Shown: in pieces, positions 16,401-20,377 of the stretch
How positions within the stretch are numbered: position 1 is the stretch's first letter
Layout of the letters: every line of letters starts with the position of its first letter
Assembly: GCA_964522305.1 (NCBI GenBank)
Contig: CAZFVM010000012.1
Location: 1-20,377 of the forward strand
DNA from: UBA1049 sp964522305
GTDB taxonomy: Bacteria > Bacillota > Clostridia > Oscillospirales > CAG-382
Direction: 5' to 3'
Length of the DNA stretch: 20,377 nt
Program-made: the position numbers and the translations under genes
The notes under the pieces: model-generated
Seen by the model: only the letters and a program-made list of their open reading frames with translations
What the model was told of the DNA's origin: nothing
Database searches by the model: none

Positions 16401-16566
16401 TATTGATGTATCTCCGGCAAACGGAACAGTCACCATAGATGACTCCGGTCAGTTTGTTTATTTCCCCTATAAAGGCTTTGAAGGCACCGATACCTTTACC
16501 TACAGATACTCTGAGCAACTCGATTATTCCGACCCCTGTGTTGTCAACATAACCGTGGGTAAATAG
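13444..16566 (+). CDS. DUF4855 lipoprotein with three discoidin-like domains
   Basis: 1040-residue lipoprotein. The signal peptide ends in lipobox YTSC (C21), followed by an acidic Ser/Asp-rich linker. Three discoidin-like domains follow: about 58-206, 258-402 and 455-592, each with L-T-D-G, an I-x-x-D-L-G strand and a closing RYVKF/RYVRF/RFVRF. About 605-950 match DUF4855, which reads like a TIM-barrel glycosidase: successive strands YKVYIALMYPS, LEFCGFYWHHES, GYQLFWIPYY, FDVANMQPNY and GVEMEIDSQ, with E799, E879 and E881 as candidate acids. A loop at 748-760 (GDIDGDGNPDTLT) looks calcium-binding. The end (955-1040) is a Big/cadherin-like Ig domain. The start is TTG, fixed by GGAGGAG seven bases upstream and the need for the KK of the signal peptide. 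Role inferred: surface glycan binding and cleavage. Confidence 0.8.
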   Translation: MKKLSMLLVFVLLFSVFYTSCGEVGQDDSIGDESADSSLSSPDTDINKEKFDPVYKTVISIGCTYKTSHPADDAYPDSFGAELTDGIFAAEETGYSDSKLSGYTASALDITVDLGEVKDKIYSFETAYLATTSAGISPPASVFVRYSIDGENWQSAGSAVKPEYKEDTIQSAVLTLDKYVQARYVKFTITKGSAWLFLTEVSVFADIEAADKNLEFLDKITQLYAKDDKTHQERLSELKKVSGDSVDRTQNKIYVSKGKGYTLSLEPDTARYSNPEGKLTDGRAIDSIYESGDWVGFKDGKALEITLDLGKEYEDLADFEISFFNNYAADIALPDYVLFCVSSDNSNYTDIGMVYGPANREYDSFNFAFRAVDGIKGRYVRFCIPESDYEWYLIEEAAVFRYESGEKETDWLYPNIALPVISKEEFWSSSEKDYSKTINLLRGLSPQIMSAVPLGSEAAEYNSSITAKMLTDGVYSPNNDIHNGRFFKFNKGAHRDVIFDLGKTSSVQGFTASFVNHKSWGVLVPPKVLYYLSDDGSNWYKVGESSFLEVEEIENVKVELKLKSPIKARFVRFGFDVNVWAGCDELEVMGTKKITSGTKALADINVSSIKFLAGEYQQTGPEVLGGVKDILLSYHVNYGSSNPNAGLITVEEYMPYVAYMDKEGNILDVMFDGYLYLPSGGMPSGGKSHENNIKSDWEYVLNNIFTEGRNIYALEEAAGIVKDKLGLGDDYKYKVYIALMYPSQGIVFGDIDGDGNPDTLTDTATRVKVIEWYAKEFFAKYEAAGFENLEFCGFYWHHESLQKTQEELDLTQGVSNYVHSLGYQLFWIPYYTASGYNQYKDYGFDVANMQPNYAFKESTPISYLHNCATLAKLYNMGVEMEIDSQALSKNIFYRRWMEYLKFGVTYGYIDSLHMYYQGGMPGAFYLAYHSEDSKTRLIYDYTYDFIKGTLKIKPDVVEDKTFNTKPGEMLTDSLAQNTNSNINRFVIDVSPANGTVTIDDSGQFVYFPYKGFEGTDTFTYRYSEQLDYSDPCVVNITVGK

Positions 16567-16568
16567 GC

Positions 16569-17282
16569 ATGGTTATGAAAAATATATATAGAGTAATCCA
16601 ACGCAACCTCATAGAATCTTCGGACCCAAAACACAAAGAAAGCATGTTGCGGTTTTTTAAAGAAGAAGTCAACCTATACGGAGTAAAAGCAAAGGACTTG
16701 AACAAACTGTCAAAGCGTGTTTTTTCTGAGGTAAAATCAGAGGATAAACAGGCCATAATTGCCCTGGGAGAAAGCCTCTTTGCCTCCGGCATGCTGGAAG
16801 AAGCTATGATTGCCTCGTATATTACAAGGCAAATGGTCAAAGGGTTTGTAAGAGAGGACTTTGAGTTTATCCAACGATGGGTGTTTGGCTATATTACCAA
16901 CTGGTCAACCTGTGATACTTTCTGCAATCATACTGTTGGCGGCTTTGTGGAAAAGTTCCCCGAATATATCGACTACCTCAAAAAATGGACAGGCTCGGAT
17001 AACAAATGGGTACGAAGATCTGCGGCGGTCTCCCTTATTGTGCCTGCCAAAAAAGGTCTATTTTTTGACGACATAATTGATATCTCGAACATGTTGATGA
17101 CGGACACCGAGGACATGGTGCAAAAAGGGTATGGTTGGCTATTGAAATCCCTGGCTGCAACAAGGGAGGATGATGTGCTGGAATATGTTATCAAAAACAA
17201 ATCGATTCTACCCAGGACTTCCCTGAGATATGCTATTGAAAATATGCCAAAGGAAAAAAAGGCTTTAGCCATGGCGAGGTAG
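16569..17282 (+). CDS. AlkD-like DNA alkylation repair glycosylase
   Basis: 237-residue HEAT-repeat-like helical protein of the DNA alkylation repair family, which removes N3- and N7-alkylpurines without flipping the base. Residues aligning with the B. cereus AlkD active site are present: W112 and D116 in NWSTCDTFC, and W190 in KGYGWLLK; the later RTSLRYAIE is also typical. The start is two bases after the lipoprotein stop; the second ATG at 16575 has AGG seven bases upstream and may be the real one. No separate promoter is evident, so it probably rides on the lipoprotein transcript. The extreme C-terminus is altered by a 34-base duplication that brings in an early TAG. Confidence 0.87.
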   Translation: MVMKNIYRVIQRNLIESSDPKHKESMLRFFKEEVNLYGVKAKDLNKLSKRVFSEVKSEDKQAIIALGESLFASGMLEEAMIASYITRQMVKGFVREDFEFIQRWVFGYITNWSTCDTFCNHTVGGFVEKFPEYIDYLKKWTGSDNKWVRRSAAVSLIVPAKKGLFFDDIIDISNMLMTDTEDMVQKGYGWLLKSLAATREDDVLEYVIKNKSILPRTSLRYAIENMPKEKKALAMAR

Positions 17283-17311
17283 CCATGGCAAAAAAGCTTT
17301 AGCCATGGCGA
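17255..17311 (+). repeat. 34-base duplication at the alkD-like stop, three GCCATGGC
   Basis: GCTTTAGCCATGGCGA occurs at 17262-17277 and again at 17296-17311, each preceded by a run of As, with a partial copy TAGCCATGGC at 17280-17289. The middle copy supplies the stop TAG. Read in its own frame, the second copy encodes KKALAMAKRIA then stop, parallel to the present ending KKALAMAR, suggesting the duplication displaced the original terminus. Confidence 0.85.
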
Positions 17312-17320
17312 AACGAATAG

Positions 17321-17368
17321 CTTAAAAAAAAGGCAGGCTTTGTAAAAACAAAGCCTGCTATTTTTTTG
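17321..17368. terminator. Bidirectional terminator between alkD-like and TM2 genes
   Basis: GCAGGCTTTGT (17333-17343) pairs perfectly with ACAAAGCCTGC (17348-17358) across AAAA. A T-run follows at 17361 and an A-run precedes at 17324-17331, so it serves both converging genes. Confidence 0.93.
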
Positions 17369-17380
17369 TAAAGACCTTAA

Positions 17381-17755
17381 CTAAAAGTTTTGTTGGTAAG
17401 GCGGATATTGCGAAGGTATACTAAGTGCCGACATTATGTTGTTGAAATTAAGTTCTTGAGTCTTCTTTTGTACCGAAAACCAATCGATAATAGTAAGGAT
17501 TCCACACAGTCCACCGGTAAGGAGTTTTAAGATTCCCATACCTGTATCCCCCAACATAAAACGATCCACACCCAAGCTACCTAAGAAAACCGAGATTATC
17601 AACATTGTTGTCGAATCTTTGATCTCGGTTGCAGTCAAAACAACATATTTGCTTTCATCGGCATTAATAAGTTGTTCTCTCAAATACATCATCTTCTCAG
17701 CGGGAAAGTTCTTTTGATTAGACATTATATACATGTCAACTTTTTGAACATCCAT
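17381..17755 (-). CDS. TM2 domain membrane protein
   Basis: 124-residue small membrane protein. Residues 1-46 are a soluble, mostly helical N-terminus. Two transmembrane helices (about 49-64 and 74-92) flank the TM2 signature GVDRFMLGDTGMGILKLLTGG (62-82), with a DW pair closing the second helix as usual in the family. The tail is Pro/Gln/Tyr-rich (SQYPPYQQNF). GGAGG lies seven bases before the ATG, and a near-consensus promoter is just upstream. TM2 proteins are widespread and mostly uncharacterised. The next gene upstream on the same strand encodes a DUF2752 protein, a neighbour I recall seeing with TM2 proteins elsewhere. Confidence 0.88.
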   Translation of the reverse strand: MDVQKVDMYIMSNQKNFPAEKMMYLREQLINADESKYVVLTATEIKDSTTMLIISVFLGSLGVDRFMLGDTGMGILKLLTGGLCGILTIIDWFSVQKKTQELNFNNIMSALSIPSQYPPYQQNF

Positions 17756-17785
17756 GTACTTACCTCCAACAGTTTATTTTTATTA

Positions 17786-17814
17786 ATAATAGCATGCTTT
17801 GTTGCATATGTCAA
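17786..17814 (-). promoter_or_regulatory. Promoter of the TM2 gene
   Basis: On the minus strand a perfect TTGACA (17814-17809), 17 bases, TATTAT (17791-17786). It lies between the DUF2752 stop (17838) and the TM2 start (17755). No terminator is seen after DUF2752, so read-through from CotH-DUF2752 may add to it. Confidence 0.75.
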
Positions 17815-17837
17815 TAAACATTGAAAAAGATATATTA

Positions 17838-18194
17838 TTATTTAAATAACCGATAAATGTAAAAAACAAAATTAATCCCAACTATAGTTACTATGACGAT
17901 ATCTATTATCCTTTTGTTTTTAAACATTTTCTTATGAAAGCCTAACAAAAGAGCGGTTAACACAGGCAGGGTCATCGGATTGTAAGACAGCGATTCTTTT
18001 ATATTACAATGAATCAATGCTAAAAAAGATCTTGTCATGCCGCAGGTAGGACAAGGATACCCGGTTAACGCTTTAAAAGGACAACCGATACCCCAATAAT
18101 CTAAAACTAATATTGCTGCTATACCAAGAGCTACATAAAATCCATGTAACAGCATATAATATAGCCAGCTTTTACTTTGTTGGGACATATCCAT
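17838..18194 (-). CDS. DUF2752 membrane protein
   Basis: About 118 residues with three hydrophobic segments. The family signature GCPFKALTGYPCPTCGMTRSF is intact, with three Cys (CPF and CPTC) and a following YNPMTLP. Function is not established; the Cys set may bind metal. The frame allows starts at 18215, 18194 or 18188. GAGGAG (18213-18208) is 13 bases from the ATG at 18194 and cannot serve 18215, so 18194 is preferred. Every possible start lies inside the 3' end of the CotH gene, so translation is probably coupled to it. The TM2 gene follows on the same strand. Confidence 0.82.
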   Translation of the reverse strand: MDMSQQSKSWLYYMLLHGFYVALGIAAILVLDYWGIGCPFKALTGYPCPTCGMTRSFLALIHCNIKESLSYNPMTLPVLTALLLGFHKKMFKNKRIIDIVIVTIVGINFVFYIYRLFK

Positions 18195-20377
18195 AGTTTC
18201 GCTGAAACTCCTCATCCATCCATCGGGTGTGGTTGATAATATAAGACTCTACCTGTTCTATTTGTTTTTTGTAAGTATTTGCCGCCATCACATCCGACGG
18301 GTTTGGCCAGACATAGGTACCAAGAATATCCCATCTCTGAAAATTATGCTCTGCTGCATGTTTTTGATATTCATAATCTGCCCAAAGATCCTTTATCATT
18401 TGCGGAATATAGGTTTTCTTTGCTACTTCCCATACCTTAAAAAACTCTCGGCGGAAGGATTCATATTTTAGCCATGAAGCCATCCATTGTCCGCCGCAAA
18501 GATAAAATCTGTCATATCTGTCCGCTCCTCCAAAATCCGCATTGCCAAAAGCCAAATCATAATCCCAGACAGGACCGAACTTTAGTTTTCCGCCACGGTC
18601 TTTATACATATAAGCATCATAGCCGAGCCCGGTTGCTCCGCAGATTTCTTTAGCTAACAGCCAATCTATACAGGAAGCCATATCGAGATAATCCCAGACC
18701 TTCTCGCTTTTTAGATAAAGCAAACTATTAACATTCTTCACATAATTGACAATATACTCATATTGGCTGTCGGTAACCGGTTTTGGGGAAAGTATTGATA
18801 TTGGTACCCCGGCAACTTCAAAATAACGCCTGTCTTCCTCGGCAGCTCGTACATCCCACTCCATGAAATAACCGGTGTCGTCTTCTTTGCTGTCCTCTTC
18901 GATGTTGACCCTGATAGAGTTTACCTGTATGTGGTCCCCCAAAGTGTATACACCGATATACGAACCGTTAAGATATACCTCCACGGACTTTGCTCTGGGG
19001 GTGAACCCCAAATTCTTGAACATGCTTGCAAGGTTGAAGGCTGCGGTGTTCCTCAAAAGGGATTTGTCGGAATGGTTTGCCAATAGCACCCAGTTCTTTG
19101 CCGACCCCATATTTAATACATTTTGTTTTTTGTCCAGCTTAACCCTGTATGCAAGCTTTGGATGGGAGCGAGTCGAGTTGCCCCTAACCCTTATTTGCAT
19201 GGGAAGATTATACATATTGTTCCCTTCGGGGGTGAGAAAAGTCGCTTGACCGACTGTGTAATCCGATGTTTTGCTTACTCCGGCGCCTTCTTTGGTAGTC
19301 AATAAGACAACGGGAAGTCCGTATCCTTCTACAGTTAGATCCAGGACATAAGGGGTTTGGCTTCCGTCCTTTGCTACTACGATTAAAGTATCGGAATTCC
19401 TCGCAATAAATCCGACTTTTTGGTTCAACTCTTTGTTCCCGTCGGTTATTTTGTCACCATTGTGGATGATTGTAAAGAAAAGCTCCTTATCTCGGGGAAT
19501 AATATAACTTGCCTCCTCGGTTATTGTTCCCGTGGTGTTATCGACTGTGAAAAGAATGTCATGTGCGAGCCATTGATTGTACTGACGCTCCAGCGTAACT
19601 TTGCTTATAGACGCTGTTCCCAGGGTGACATCGGCTATCACGGTTATCTCATCTAAAAACACCCATCTCCCGGCCGCCTTTACGGTAAAGCGAACATATC
19701 TCCCCTTTGCATATTTTTCTGTCTCCAAGATTGCAACCTGAGGGGTCTTCATTTCGACCGCCGGTTTTGTGAGTGTTCCTACTTCGCTCCAGGTTTTTGA
19801 ATTTTGAGATACTTCTACTTTTATATACTCGGGAGGCAATATTCCTGCTTCGTCAGTGCATAGATACCCCACTTCAAAAGCTTTGATTTTGTCATAATTT
19901 TTACCAAGGTCCAGGGTTATTATAGGATCATTACCTATCCATCCCCCGTAATCTTTGTCAGTATAACTGCCGGTCTCCGCATGTTTACCGTCAGTTAATT
20001 TGTAAGTCCGGTCGGGATACTTGTCTTCTGCCAGAAAATTCACCGTATAAGATTTATTCAGACTTATGTTTTGGTTTTTATGTATAATGGGCTCCGTCGG
20101 TCCTTCCGAGTCTTCCGGGGTTGGATCTGTTTGACTCAAACTATCATCAGAGGAAGAGGATTCGTCGGGAGCGATTGGCTCCTTTGATACTATATCCTCC
20201 CATGTTGATGTGTCGGACTCCGAGTCTGAATCGCTATCTTCTTGTAAGTCATCAGAATCGCCCCCGGGCTGGGAAACTCCGTCGTTGGTATGCTCGGAAA
20301 CGAAGTCCCCTTCTGAGGTATCCGAGATATCTTCGCACCCGGAACCCGGAAAAGTTCCACCCTGATCGCCACAATCC
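18172..20377 (-). CDS. CotH kinase-family exported protein, N-terminus off window
   Basis: At least 734 residues; the frame stays open to the right edge, so the start and export signal lie outside. The visible N-terminal 100 or so residues are an acidic Ser/Asp/Glu linker. A discoidin-like domain follows (coding 20058-19630), close to the first one in the DUF4855 lipoprotein, then an Ig-like beta domain (about 19610-19320) and a CotH domain (about 19317-18220). CotH marks are RVRGNSTR, WVLLANHSDKSLLRN, GSYIGVYTLGDH and GPVWDYDLAFGN, whose DYD should bind the magnesium-nucleotide. CotH in Bacillus spores is an atypical kinase that phosphorylates coat proteins; proteins with exported CotH domains are common in Clostridia and their targets are unknown. 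A TTG at 20139 is not the start. A surface role is inferred from the linker and binding domains. Confidence 0.85.
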   Translation of the reverse strand, partial: DCGDQGGTFPGSGCEDISDTSEGDFVSEHTNDGVSQPGGDSDDLQEDSDSDSESDTSTWEDIVSKEPIAPDESSSSDDSLSQTDPTPEDSEGPTEPIIHKNQNISLNKSYTVNFLAEDKYPDRTYKLTDGKHAETGSYTDKDYGGWIGNDPIITLDLGKNYDKIKAFEVGYLCTDEAGILPPEYIKVEVSQNSKTWSEVGTLTKPAVEMKTPQVAILETEKYAKGRYVRFTVKAAGRWVFLDEITVIADVTLGTASISKVTLERQYNQWLAHDILFTVDNTTGTITEEASYIIPRDKELFFTIIHNGDKITDGNKELNQKVGFIARNSDTLIVVAKDGSQTPYVLDLTVEGYGLPVVLLTTKEGAGVSKTSDYTVGQATFLTPEGNNMYNLPMQIRVRGNSTRSHPKLAYRVKLDKKQNVLNMGSAKNWVLLANHSDKSLLRNTAAFNLASMFKNLGFTPRAKSVEVYLNGSYIGVYTLGDHIQVNSIRVNIEEDSKEDDTGYFMEWDVRAAEEDRRYFEVAGVPISILSPKPVTDSQYEYIVNYVKNVNSLLYLKSEKVWDYLDMASCIDWLLAKEICGATGLGYDAYMYKDRGGKLKFGPVWDYDLAFGNADFGGADRYDRFYLCGGQWMASWLKYESFRREFFKVWEVAKKTYIPQMIKDLWADYEYQKHAAEHNFQRWDILGTYVWPNPSDVMAANTYKKQIEQVESYIINHTRWMDEEFQRNYGYVPTK

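Noticed and set aside
17268..17289. Terminator made by the first two GCCATGGC palindromes
   Set aside because: The stem is followed by As, not Ts, on the plus strand, and a much better terminator lies at 17333-17358.
20338..20367. Lipobox FPGSGC in the CotH protein
   Set aside because: The residues before it (GDQGGT) are hydrophilic, so there is no signal-peptide core; the true N-terminus is off the window.
1..20377. CRISPR array, tRNA, insertion sequence or prophage
   Set aside because: No regularly spaced direct repeats, cloverleaf, transposase or phage gene was seen on either strand.

Overview
The window is a stretch of bacterial chromosome with Gram-positive features. It has strong AGGAGG-type ribosome binding sites, TTGACA/TATAAT promoters, several GTG and TTG starts, TGA used as a stop, and two Cys-anchored lipoproteins plus one dockerin-bearing secreted enzyme. 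Together with DUF6062 and a PUA-less ProB, this suggests an anaerobic Clostridia member (Bacillota, Oscillospirales/Ruminococcaceae-like, gut type). That placement is inference from gene content; no rRNA or other taxonomic marker is present. There is no CRISPR array, tRNA, rRNA, insertion sequence or phage gene.

Layout, left to right. (1) 1-1845: a membrane-anchored CBM9-like surface protein with its own promoter and terminator. (2) 1870-4420: an unknown lipoprotein, rimI and tsaD as one plus-strand operon, followed by a gene-free stretch with four DnaA-box-like sequences and a bidirectional terminator. (3) 4446-6215: DUF6062 (minus) and an OGG-type 8-oxoguanine glycosylase (plus), fired from two face-to-face promoters. 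(4) 6225-10232: a minus-strand proB-proA-M24 peptidase operon, divergent from maf; the two promoters share a palindromic -10. (5) 10283-13322: a large secreted phosphodiester glycosidase with discoidin-like and dockerin-like domains. (6) 13444-17360: a very large DUF4855 lipoprotein with three discoidin-like domains, then an AlkD-like DNA glycosylase. (7) 17381-20377, all minus: a TM2 protein, a DUF2752 membrane protein, and a CotH-kinase protein with acidic linker and discoidin-like domain whose N-terminus lies beyond the right edge.

The housekeeping genes (t6A synthesis, S18 acetylation, proline synthesis, nucleotide house-cleaning, base-excision repair) are ordinary. The distinctive part is the set of four exported proteins around them. 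They are built from a small pool of shared modules: a discoidin-like domain in three of them, an undescribed beta-rich domain in two, and acidic Ser/Asp/Glu linkers in at least three. Two carry phosphate-related catalytic domains (a CotH-type kinase and an uncovering-enzyme-type phosphodiester glycosidase), and one carries a DUF4855 probable glycosidase barrel. I infer a surface glycan or protein-modification toolkit. That is the best candidate here for an undescribed system, but it rests on module sharing, not on a shared operon.
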